From Tyto alba (lineage: Eukaryota > Chordata > Aves > Strigiformes > Tytonidae), in assembly GCF_018691265.1 (NCBI RefSeq), contig NW_024881322.1:5208001-5272000 (forward strand): 64,000 bases of DNA, written 5' to 3'. The stretch's first letter is position 1. Every line of letters starts with the position of its first letter. Under the pieces are notes generated by a model that made no database searches, was not told the origin of the DNA, and worked only from the letters and a program-made list of their open reading frames with translations. Of this stretch, positions 15,090 to 27,569 are shown one piece after another. A program made the position numbers and the translations under genes.

Positions 15090-18000
15090 TCATATATCTT
15101 TACCAGAAACAGTCTTCTGTAGAGACTGCAGCCTTAAAGCGAAGGTTATTTTACAGCGCACTTCATCAAATTACAATTAGAATAGTATTGATAAATATGT
15201 CTAGAAGTAAATGGCAGCTTTTAAAATAAGAGATAATAAAACTAAAATGGCATGATTAGGAAAAAATGAACTGCATTATTATTCTATGTGGAAAATTATG
15301 TCCTAATACAAATGAATCATATTAACTATCTCTAGGCTATCATACTTAATTAAATTTTTCCAGCTCAGGTGATGTTCAGAACATAAAATCTTTGCAGCAA
15401 AAATGTCCTAAGAGAGTTAGAAGTCTTACTAAAATGATAAATTTAAACTCCATTTAGACACATTTCTTAGCTATTTTAAACCTTACGGTGTTTGTAGCAA
15501 TAGTAGTAGATACTGCCTGTCTTGTATTTTTTTATTTTCAAAATATTTAAGCATTAAATAATTAACTGTCCTAGTTTCACAGATGATAGCAAGCTTAAAG
15601 GTGAGCTGCAGGGTAAAAATAAAGCTTGAATCCTGCACAGATTTTTGTGTTGAAAAGGCTTAAAGAAGATAGTGGGAAACATTAAACACAAAAGCAAATA
15701 TTAATGAATCCTCTTAAAATTAAGTTCTCCCTTTTAAAATGCTCTTTATACTTCTCCCTGAAGATATACTCTGGCATGCATCTTCCTGTCATATGACTGT
15801 CATAGACCAGAGAAAGCCCTCTTCTGAACTTATGATGCTTCTTTCTAGGAATTGCTAATTGGGTTTCTTCCAAAGGGTCTCACAGGAGGAACAAAGCCAT
15901 TTACAAGCATTGTTACGATTTTGTCCAATGACCTCTTCCTCCAAAATCCCATTATACCTGGATATTCAATGGACAAATGCACAGAGTTCAGTTTTCTGTT
16001 TTACAGTGCAGTTGACAGGTAAGGGCCTTGCTGAAAGCTGCAAAAAGAACTTTGAAGTCCCAGCTTGCCTCTGCAAATGTGCAGCTTCCCCAGCTGGAGC
16101 CTACGCTTGGCACAGGGAAGGTTATTTTATGCAGCTATAAAATGAAAATGAAACATGACATTCTCATTCTCTCTGAAAAAAAATGACACAGTCCTCCTGA
16201 AACTTGTTTTTTGTTGCTAGAAACTAAAACAGAAAAATCATACTGGGTCAACCCAACATGGCTTTTCTCTACCGTTTCTGATTTTCCACCTCTTACTCTT
16301 ATCTGAAGAAAAACACTTTTCACTGGGCTTTAGTTAGCTTGGAAATCCGTTCATCGCCTTGATCAACTATGAACCCCTGGTACCTCAACCACATTTCAGT
16401 CAGGAGATATGAGCTTGATTTGGCTTGCAAATAAAGTAATCTTTTACCTCTGCTTCCCTACTCATTGTTCATGCACCAAAGTAGTGAGTCTGGTTTTGAT
16501 ATAGATCTTTTTCCAAAAATGATAGCTTGATTTAACTTTTATAAATCAATGGGAAACCTCTCATGTTCTCACTTGCATGAATGTATGTAACTAAGGAAGA
16601 AAGAAACACTAGTGGTTTGTGAAATCTAAGGTAAATCCATAGACACTTGTATGGATTAGCTTAGTTTTGGGACACTTATTTTTAAAAAATCTTAGCCAAG
16701 GTATGTATATTTTCCTAAAAAGATGTAAATGTTCTCTGATCTTAATTCAGCCTTGATTTTTCATTCTCATTATAGAAAGTGGCAAAATGTCACCGTATGT
16801 TTGAGAAACAAAAGGCATTCCTGTAAAATAGTTTAAAGTATGCATTTTTATTGATAATCTCAAAACAGACATTAACAAGACTTGAGTGACATATCAGACA
16901 GAACTGGACAAGTCTTCCTTCATGGCTGTTAGCCACGGCTAAATGCTTTTTATCTGAAAACAAGAGCACATTGTAGGAATAAGCAGTGGGTTTCATGAGC
17001 TTGGAAAAAAGTCTGTGGCTAAGGTTTGGGAAAGAAAAACACGCTCCCAGAACAAGCTTCCTTTTTGGAAATGGTCCTTGTAGTAGAGACGTTCTGATAA
17101 GCAAAAAAACCCTCCAAATTTCCTATGATGAAGCCTTTATGAATATTTGTACTTGGATGTAGCGCGCTCAACTTTGATTTAAATCTCTGACTCTGAAGGG
17201 GAGGACTTTTAAGAAAGATGACTGCTGTTACGTGCCACAATTCCAAAATAAAAATGCAGAGCTCTGCTCTTTTAGCATTACCCAGCAGTATGAAGGTCTT
17301 GTGCAAATACATAGGATAAGGATTTGTAAAACTAAGTTAACAAGTTAGGTTAATATCACAACCCAGCCAATCTTGTGGGCAGCAAAGTAGGAATCTTACA
17401 GTGCGTACATTTGATTTTTATCAGTGTATCTTTAAATGTATCAGTTCCAATGTACCAGTCATCTTCCCACAGCTAAATAAGAACATAACATAGCAATAAC
17501 TACACTCTTAGTATTTTTTTTCCTCAGCTTTGTAAAAGGGTGATTTTCATGGCACTGAAAACATCCTACATATATTGGACCTCCTGCTAGATCTGTCAGT
17601 AACGAAATGTCCTGCCCAATACCATGACCTGCCTGAGAGAGAATCTGTCCAATATATCTTTCTATTACAGTTCCTTTTACGCATGTTACACATCCTTTCT
17701 GCTGTATTTCCTAAAGTGATGAAAATGTCTTCTGACTACAGACCCATTTGCACTGCCAACTTCTGAACATTTCTTCTGCAGCAGGGAACACTGTCTGATA
17801 AGAGATACAGCATTTTGCAATAAGCAGTGCATAAAAATAGTGGACTGGAATCAGCACTATTGATCTCTATAGATGAAAGCTCCTAAATAAATGGGTTTAA
17901 AGTGAAGAAAAAGTTTACTTTTGTTTTTTTAGAGACATTCTTTCTAACTACAAACTATGTCCCTACAATAGATGTACGAATTTTCCCAAGAACACACAGC

Positions 18001-19899
18001 ATGAAGTTACCAAAGCCTTCATTAGTGCCTTAAATTAGCAGGTATGTCATACTACAGCTTTTTGTTATCAAATGTATGCTTAGCATCCCAGTTTCCCTCC
18101 CTCATCAAGTGCCCTTTCTAATCACAGTTGTGTCGTACTGCCTGTACACAGCACGAACTCAGTAGAAATGTCATTAATATTAAGACAACAACAACAATGA
18201 TACATGTACCAGGAGAGTTTCAAACAATTCCAGATCCATTTGAGTTAACAGAAATGGAAATCTGGGAAGGTGGAAGAAATAGGCCTCTTCTATTTCAGTG
18301 GTCTGAATTAACCAGATTAGGACAATGTGAAAAGGAGATTACATGGTATGTGCAGAAGCAAGGGAGCATTGAGTATCTCCCCTGTAGGCTGCACCGTTTT
18401 GCTTCAGTGCCCACTGGAGAATCTCCGACATGTTTCTGGAAACAGCAACACATCTCACAACCAGTCTGTGCTCTCATCGCTGGGGACTGGTGCAACTGAG
18501 GCAGGAGGAAGTAAAATACGTGGAGAGTCATCTTGTGATGATCTTTCAGTAGAACCACTAGGTTATGCATGAACAGAGCTACAGGCACAGAGACACCCAC
18601 AACGGCTTCCCCTGAGTCCGTGTAGGTTGAAAACTGATAGTGATGTGTTTACACAATACTGTAACTGGTAGATTTACCATTGAGGTCAGCAGTAATTCAG
18701 GGATCTCAGCAGTTCACTTTATAATGGATCTTTCATTTCGTTTACGTCCCTATTGCCTGTCCATGCCAATGAGTTTACCTAAGTTTCCTATTATCAATGT
18801 TTTTTTTTCATTTCAGCAAGATGAAATACTAAAATAGTGAAATATTGTAGAAGTAATACCATCCTTTTTAACACATTTTAGCACAGCAGTTTTCAACTTG
18901 TGGTTCATCAGCCTACTAACAGGAAATCTGCAACAAATAAATAAAATGCAAGCAAATTGCCATGACCCTTCAGTGCACTGTGTAAGGACTTGATTTTCCA
19001 TTGGAAAACATTTAGGAGGAATCAAAAAGAGTTTGAAAAGCACAGCTGTAACATAATATGTATATCCCTAGACACTTTCTAATGGTTACAGTGCTCCTGT
19101 GCTTGAGCATGAGTTGTGGAAAATGCATATTAACCAGTCTCTGCATTACTTAAGCACCTGCTCTGATTAGAAAAGGCTTTTAAATATTATGTAAAGACAT
19201 TACTGTCTTTCTGATAATGACCTTGAACACATTTGATAATTGAGTTCATTCGTCCAGTCAGATTTTTAGGGAGAAAACATCAGGAAAAATAAATTAAAGG
19301 GGTTTCCAGGGATTGCTGAGTTTCAGATTTGGAGGAGAAATAGGCGTTGCAGGCATGTGGTGATAACAGAAGAAGCTGGGTAAAGCAGAGAGGTAATTAT
19401 ACAGGATGCTTTGCTTGAGAGAAGACAACAGTAAAGATATTTGTCCACTCCACTAGGTATTTCCTTCAAAATCATAAACAGGGTCCTCAGTTTCGGGTGT
19501 TATGCAATGAGTTTGTGAGGTGTAGCAAAGTGCACATTTTACACCTCAAAAAGCTGATTCATACACAAGAAGATGATTCACTACTGTCTATAGCTGCTGC
19601 TGTTGTTGGAACTTTCTGTTGGGACAAAAAGATCTTTCTTTTTTTATTAAATCTTTTTGGAAAATGAAGGCCTGACTGGAAAAAGTGAAATGGAACATTT
19701 CAGTAGCTTCCAATGTATGATACTTGATACCTGGGAGCAGAAACAGTGCACAGTGCTACAGGAAAAGAAAAAATCTCCAGAAGAAAAATATTACCTTGGA
19801 GCACTGATTTTACCCCTGTAACTGGCATGAAATTAGAAATCACATAAACCAGACTGGAACTGTGCCATAATCTATATTCCTATGCTACAAGAAACACTG

Positions 19900-19975
19900 A
19901 TATATTATTACATAATATTATATCATATCATATTATATTAATTACATCATATCACATCATATTGTATTATATTAT
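19900..19975. repeat. ATATT / ATATC pentamer-like array
   Basis: Repeated TATCA, TATTA and CATCA five-base steps form a decayed tandem array of about 75 bp, shortly followed by an A-rich tract. Confidence 0.8.
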
Positions 19976-19993
19976 TTCCCAGATTCAAAATAC

Positions 19994-20034
19994 AAAAAAA
20001 AAAAAAAAAAGAAAAGAAAAAGAAAAAAAGAAAA
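19994..20034. repeat. Poly-A with GAAAA units
   Basis: Seventeen A residues are followed by GAAAA and GAAAAA steps. No CR1 or other retrotransposon 3' end precedes it, so it is more likely a simple repeat than a retroposon tail. Confidence 0.85.
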
Positions 20035-20843
20035 TATCAAAACCACACAGCATTAAATGTTTCTGAAAATGATTATTTGGAAATGCAAATGGAAATGCAA
20101 AATATTGTATTTCTGTTTATGGAAAGCTCTGGAAATCATTTTATCCCCTGTTCCTTGAACTGAATAGCTTATGAATTCACTCTAAATTACAGCCATGCCA
20201 CGTTGTAGTGCCACCTTACTGTTGGTAGCTATGGCCGAGGTATGAAACATCAGCATTTACCCCAAACTGACAGAGAGAGGACCTTGGCTCGACTATCTCT
20301 CTGCCTGTGACTCCTTTGGCACCATTAGAGGGGAAACTTGCTTTAATGGAGGACTCATTCTGGAAATGAAGTCTGACCCTTAGGATTCATGAACAGGACA
20401 TCTAACATTTAAATAGCTAAAGGCAGGTGAAAAGAAATCCTGCCCTGTGTCACAGTTCCAGCAAGGGAATTTATTTGAAATTCTTGTGAACAAACTGAGA
20501 CTCAAAAGCCAAAGGCTGGTCAGCACTGTCCCAGGGGCTAATACAATTTGTGGGCTTTTGGGACTGCGTGTGGCTCAGATGGAATTGGTGGTAGTACACC
20601 AGTTTCGCTTCTCACCCCTGTATGATGTTTTTTTGCAACATGATTGTCATTGCTGCAGAACATAAAAATAAATCAGTATGTGCAAGAAAAGTCTTACTGC
20701 ATTAGCATAGTTTTATTTTCTGGGCTTAATACATTTTGCAAGAAGACCTTAATAATTTACCAAAGAATGGCATGTAAGAATCATTTCTCTGTGAAAGCAA
20801 TGAATCAGTATCTAAGGGGATTCCCTTTCTTTAAAGCAAGTTA

Positions 20844-21675
<832 letters not shown>

Positions 21676-24101
21676 CTATCTGATTTCCACAGTTGACCAA
21701 ATCCTACCAAATAATGGTGCACACAGAAGAAGAAATGAAAACCATTAACTATGCAGAGGATGATCTTAATAGAAAAAGGCCCCGGGAAAACATCTGTCTT
21801 CAAACATACAAGTGTGGACACAGCACTAGAGATCTCCTGATCCATGTGGTGTTGTCTTCCAGTTTTGTAGGTTCAGGTGTTTCATAAGCAAAACGGAGGA
21901 TCTTTTGAGATCATTTAAGAGGGGTAAAAAAGAGGAGACTTAATAAAAATGAAAATGCTGGAGGGAGCAACCTGATGCAATGTATTAACTACAAAACTCC
22001 CTACATAGTAACACTGGTGTTTTTTATTAAACTCATGGCTGGAGAAATTCTGATCAGAGATCATCTCACTCTCTCTTGAAAGAGAGCAATAGTTTCTTCT
22101 TTAAGTCCAATAGTAAAATAAAAAGTTAAGAAAATCACTAAAAAGTGAACAAAGATGCAGTTAACTAACTAATGATATATTTGAAAATTATCCCTAAGAA
22201 CGTATTAAAACCCTTTTTTGAAAATGTTCTGATTAGTTTTATTTACAAATAGCCAATTTTAGAGCAAAAGAGTCCTTGTTACTGAAATACGTGGTAGTGT
22301 TCCCATCATAACATCTCCCAGAGTTATGATTTCCACTTCAAATGTTCTGCCCTCCTCTGGTTTCAGGCAGATTGGTAAGACTAAGCTTTCAGAGCCTGAC
22401 CTCTAATGTCTACAATATTATTCATGCCTCTTACTGCAAGAGTAAAATGTATGTCTGTACATGCAAGTACCTACTGACATTTGAAAATTCAGATTTATAT
22501 CTGTAATGTGCTATTAAATACGGTTAAGAACATTACTATTTTCTTTCAGGGAGCTGTTTTTAAGTGCTGGGAGGAAACGTGATGTTGGGTAACATAAAGA
22601 ATATATCTCCAAAAGGAACCAGGATGACCTATTATATAAAATTCCCTACTATGACATTTTCAAATTAAAATTATCTGTCTTAAGTGCTACAATATTTTGC
22701 CTATAGTGAAGACCTTAATAAGTGTTATAATAATTTGTCTATAGTGAATATGTTCATATAGAATCTGCCTGAGCAAAGTGTTTGAGCACGTAAAAATATT
22801 TTTAGCTTATGAACAGCTCCAGTGATTTCACTGAGCTTCAAACCATTGCCTAACAGCAATTATTTTGATGTCTCCGAAGTATTTCAAACTTAGAGCTTCT
22901 GTCAAATGTCAAAAAAATGAAGGCAAAACATATGGCTTTGGAGCAATATGAGACCTTTTCTGCACAGGGGAGGAGAAGTATTTTCATCATTGTGTTACTG
23001 GAGACAGATGACAGAGTGAAGAATGGGAGAAGAAAAAAAAAATGTTCCAACTCTAGGAAGCACATCTGCTTGCTCTCCCAGTTAAGCCTACAGCTCAATT
23101 ATTTGTCTTGTGAAATGAATTTTCCAACTGAGAAGACAGGCAGACACAGGCCCACATGTTCAGGGGAAATCCTCCATAAACATTTTTCTCTACTCAAGAG
23201 AAGCAGTCAAGCTTAAGAAATAAAAGCCCTTCTCTCCAACTAAAGAGAGTGCTCTGTGACACAACACCAGAGTGCAATAAGCTCATATTTGGGAAAGCAA
23301 TCTGACAGCAAGGCAAAAGCACTGCCCACTCACATCTTGATATGTTGATGTCTGGCAAAATGGTTTAGCATACAGCTGTCTCCAAAGTTACTGGGAGCAT
23401 TCCTACGCAGAAATTGTGCTGTCTGCATGTTATAAAGAAACTGTAGTATATTGAATAGAGAGAAAAAATAGGAGTCAGGATTTGTGTTCCTCCCTTCAAC
23501 ACTGAAGTACACTGGAGAAACCTCATTGCTTTCCCCTAAACATCCAAGGTGCACTTGCTTAATTTGATCATCCTCCAACATGAACACTTTTCAATGTGCA
23601 CGTTTAAACAAGGCCTGACCTATATGAACCCTTATACTATGCACATAGTTCCTCTCCTCAGGAAAAGGACTCTTTAAGCCTGATAAACATTATGTTCATG
23701 TAATTGGTTTCTGGAACAAGTTTACAATACATAAGGATCAAAGTGGCATAAAACACTACTTCAGGAGAGAAAAATCTGTGCCTGTGGCCAGCCTCTCAGA
23801 TTCTGTGCTAACTGTGAAATACAACTAGGAATGTTCACCTACCTTTGCAACACATTTTGAGATGTACAGATAACAATTCTCAGCAACTATCTAAAGATCA
23901 TTAAAATATTCCATGTGCAAGTCAGTAACATGTCATTGGTTGATGTGGATAATAAAGTAAAGGAAAGAACAGAAATTCCCAGAAAGTAGGAAAACAGAAA
24001 GAACGAACAATTTTACACCTATTGAATCTGTTGATGTGATAGTACAAAGAAGGGAAGGGAATAGGAGAGGAGAGAGAATACATTTCCCAACTCATATTCT
24101 T

Positions 24102-24130
24102 AAAAAAAAAAAAAAAGACAAAAAAAAAGA
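24102..24130. repeat. A-rich tract
   Basis: Two A runs are separated by GAC. No recognisable element is attached. Confidence 0.85.
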
Positions 24131-24639
24131 GACTGTTTTACATGAAATTCTTTGTCTTCGCTTACCCACCAAGATCCAGTTCTGACCTTGGAAATTCCCA
24201 CATTTTGAGCTGAAGATGTGACAAGCATCATTTGAAGGAAATTCCCTATACAGGCCTTGTCATATCTCCATCTCTTCTAAAGGGAACAGAGTTCAGAATA
24301 CAGCTCTAAGTAGGTAAGTAATAATGAGAAACAATTTTCAAATATTTTGCTTGCACTGTGAGGCCAACCTCAACTTTCAGTCTGTGCCTACATTACCAGC
24401 ATTGATTTGGAATCTGATATTGCTTTTTATTGATTCATTTTTGTCTCTTAGATTAACTTTTCAGTTCAGAGCAAACTGATGCAAGAGTATTCAATCTGAT
24501 ACTAATGGTAAACACTGTGAAGTTTGGATTCATTCTGAAAGTCGCTTAGCATTTCTTCCAAATGCCTGGCAGCTCAGGGCTATGCAAGTTCTTTCCCTGT
24601 CAAACACAGTGAATCTGAAACAGAAAGCAACATGGTTTT

Positions 24640-25062
24640 CACAGAATCATAGAATTATGTGAGTTGGAAAGGACCTCAAAGATCACCCAGTCCCACCCCC
24701 CTGCCCCGGGCAGGGCCCCCTTCCCCCAGCCCAGGGGGCTCCCAGCCCCGTCCAACCTGGCCTTGAGCCCTTCCAGGGAGGGGGCAGCCACAGCTGCTCT
24801 GGGCACCCTGGGCCAGCGCCTCACCCCCCGCACAGGGAGGAATTTCTTCTTTTCATCTACTCTAAATGTACCCTCTTTCAGTTTAAAACCATTACCCCTT
24901 GTCCTATTCCTACACCCCTTGATAAAGAGTCCCTCCCCACCTTTCCTGTACCCCCTTTCAGTACTGGAAGGCTGCTATGAGGTCTCCCCGGAGCCTTCTC
25001 TTCTCCAGACTGAACCACCCCAACTCTCTCATGCTGTCCTCATAAGAGAAGTGCTCCAGCCA
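24640..25062 (-). mobile_element. CR1 LINE, 3' end, 5'-truncated
   Basis: Read on the minus strand this is the 3' end of a CR1 non-LTR retrotransposon. It begins with the 'GGAGCACTTCTC' and 'GAGAGTTGGGGT' blocks, passes through the 'AGAAGGCTCCGGGGAGACC' block, and ends in TTCTATGATTCTGT, the CR1 form of terminal short repeat. Only about 420 bp of the 3' region remain, as is usual for CR1 copies truncated by incomplete reverse transcription. It is inserted in the same direction as CPNE4. The middle is unusually GC-rich. A 136-codon plus-strand ORF across it is only the antisense of the element and is not a gene. CR1 is abundant in birds and also found in other reptiles. Confidence 0.93.
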
Positions 25063-26089
25063 CTGTGTATGTGATAGTTTAAACTATCTTCTGTTAATTT
25101 AAATACTGTTGCAAATGTTGGTAATGAACCCCTAGACTATACTGCTTTGGTGTTTCTTTTATACCCCAAAATTTAAACCCTGTGTGGAGAATTTCTGAAT
25201 GTAAAACATCTTCAATAAAAGTCAGCAAACTAACGCTGGCGCTTGGAAGTTTGTAATCCTCTCGTTGCTGTAATAAGGAGACACAGATCCCTCAATGAGA
25301 GATGTTACTCTCTGCAGTGAAGGATGCTGCGTTCCCAAACATCCTTACCCCTTCTCTTACCAAACGTTCAGAAGAGAAGAGTAAATTATGAAACCATCCT
25401 TGCCACACACCAGCAAAGGGAAGTGGTGGTGATTAAATGGAGGCAACCATTGTAGAACCAAAATTTGGACAGTATGTGACTACCAATAGCACAAGCTATT
25501 CAGAGAAAGAAGTGAAGGTGCCAGGAGAGTTTCATGAACCCTAAGGCAAGAGAAATCATGATACAGAGCATTTGCTTTCTCTGGGACACTGTGCTTGCAC
25601 ACCAGGACATCGGGTGGTCCTGTGAGGAAAGGGCTGGAGAGCTATGGCAAATTTTGGGTTATCATTAGCATGTTCTCTTGCTTCCTCTGCAATTCTTTTG
25701 TTTCTCTCTGTACATCTGCTGCAACAAAGTGCATAGTTTGTAAATGACAAAGGAGGCATCACGGTTTAATGACAGAGTGAAAAAACTTAGTCGATAGCAG
25801 GCAGCATTATACCCTGCGTTATCTCTTTTTGATGCCTCAAGAAAAGCTATTCACTTTTAAGCGAACTGCAACTCCTCCTGTCTGAAAGGCTAGTTTATTC
25901 CTGCTGTCCCTTCAGGGAAGAGGACAGGATGGTTTTTTTTTCACCCTTCCTGTCCCAGAAAGACAACCACCTTGGGAGAAAAGCTGCTTTTAATCACTAT
26001 CAGAGGTTTCATCTGGAAATGTGCACCTGAAGAATGAAGTGAAAATCAAAGCATTTCTTGTTTCCTCAGCCAAGGCCTCCCAGCCTTAC

Positions 26090-26253
26090 CCAGGCTCCTG
26101 AGGTTGCACCGCTGGTTGCCTCATCACACGGATGTGGCAGGTGCCTGACATGGCTACACACTCCTCTGAGGCCTCTGTTGCCCTCTCTGGGGTCAGCAGC
26201 AGCTGATGATGTTGCAGACAGTCCTGGATGAACTTGACCGTCTCCTGGTAGAA
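26090..26253 (-). other. Unassigned exon-like open segment
   Basis: On the minus strand a 55-codon frame runs from just after a TAG at 26254-26256 to a TAA at 26086-26088. It reads YQETVKFIQDCLQHHQLLL, then a segment rich in Glu, Thr and Ser. The stop on the left is also the AG of a CTAG acceptor-like site, and the right end overlaps GG|GTAAGG, a good donor, so it could be a 164-nt exon. It is GC-rich and lies about 150 bp before the LTR. I do not recognise the protein. Other frames across the same DNA are also partly open, which weakens the case. Confidence 0.2.
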
Positions 26254-26530
26254 CTAGACATGGAATTACCCCTTGGTGGCAACAGACTCCATGGCCCATT
26301 ACCAAAGGCTTAAAGGTCTCATACATGTACAATTACCTGAAAAGCTACTTAATGCAGAGGACCTGAGGGAGGGTCATAGTCAGATACGTGGGCAAATGGG
26401 GGAACTGTGCTGGGTTTGTATGTGTAGCAGGGTTTTGGTAGCGAGGGAGAGGGCTTAGAGGTGGCTCCTGTGAGAAACTTCTTGAAGTTCTTCTGGCTCC
26501 AAGTCAGACCCACCTCTGGCCAGGGCCGAG

Positions 26531-26573
26531 CCAATTAGTGATAGTGGCTTCACCCCTCCAATAACATATTTAA
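26531..26573 (+). promoter_or_regulatory. LTR core promoter: CCAAT box and TATA-like box
   Basis: CCAAT occurs at 26531-26535 and ATATTTAA at 26566-26573, about 30 bp apart. This is the usual order of promoter elements in a retroviral U3 region. Transcription would be expected to start roughly 25-30 bp after the TATA-like box and run rightwards through the tandem array, antisense to CPNE4. Whether it is active cannot be told from sequence. Confidence 0.5.
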
Positions 26574-26716
26574 GAAGGGGAACTTGAGAGGAGAAGGGTT
26601 GTGAAGGAAGACACCTATGAAAACACCAAGGTCAGTGGAAGAAAGGAGGAGGTGGGGGGAGGTTTGCCAGAGCAGAGACTCCCCTGCAGCCCGTGGTGAG
26701 AGGGCAGGCTGTCCCC

Positions 26717-27569
26717 CTGCAGCCCGTGGAGGTCCACGATGGAGCAGATGCCCACCCACATCCCATGGAGGTCCACGGTAGAGCAGATGCCCACCTGCAG
26801 CCCGTGGAGGTCCACGGCGGACCAGATGCCCACCTGCAGCCCATGGAGCTCCACGGCGGAGCAGATGCCCACCTGCAGCCCGTGGAGGTCCATGGTGGAG
26901 CAGATGCCCACCCACATCCCATGGAGGTCCACGGCGGAGCAGATGCCCACCTGCAGCCCATGGAGGCCCACGATGGAGCAGATGCCCACCTGCAGCCCGT
27001 GGAGGTCCACGGCGGACCAGATGCCCACCTGCAGCCCATGGAGCTCCACGGCGGAGCAGATGCCCACCTGCAGCCCGTGGAGGTCCACGGCGGACCAGAT
27101 GCCCACCCACATCCCATGGAGGTCCACGGCGGAGCAGATGCCCACCTGCAGCCCATGGAGGCCCACGATGGAGCAGATGCCCACCTGCAGCCCATGGAGG
27201 CCCACGATGGAGCAGATGCCCACCTGCAGCCCGTGGAGGTCCACGGCGGACCAGATGCCCACCTGCAGCCCGTGGAGGTCCACGGCGGACCAGATGCCCA
27301 CCCACATCCCATGGAGGTCCACGGCGGAGCAGATGCCCACCTGCAGCCCATGGAGGCCCACGATGGAGCAGATGCCCACCTGCAGCCCGTGGAGGTCCAC
27401 GGAGGAGCAGATGCCCACCTGCAGCCCGTGGAGGTCCATGGCGGAGCAGATGCCCACCCGCATCCCATGGAGGTCCACGGCAGAGCAGATGCCCACCTGC
27501 AGCCCGTGGAGGTCCACGGTGGAGCAGATGCCCACCTGCAGCCTGCGGAGCACCCCACACCAGAGCAGG
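26717..27569 (+). repeat. 39-bp minisatellite, 21 full units plus one partial, inside the LTR
   Basis: Units begin CTGCAGCCC (or CCACATCCC) and end GCAGATGCCCAC. Every full unit from 26717 to 27535 is exactly 39 bp, and a diverged partial unit follows from 27536. Units vary at a few fixed positions, giving about five variant types. The CCACATCCC or CCGCATCCC type occurs at units 2, 6, 11, 16 and 20, a higher-order period of four to five units (156-195 bp). A typical unit is about 70% GC with up to three CpG. The LTR sequence downstream holds weaker versions of the same unit, so the array probably grew from LTR sequence by unequal exchange or slippage. The long ORFs over it arise because 39 is a multiple of three. 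Confidence 0.97.

Noticed and set aside
18128..18600. 123-codon plus ORF and opposing 101-codon ORF
   Set aside because: No motif, no splice signals consistent with an exon, and a length within reach of chance.
24664..25074. 136-codon plus-strand ORF
   Set aside because: It is the antisense of the CR1 3' end, not a gene.
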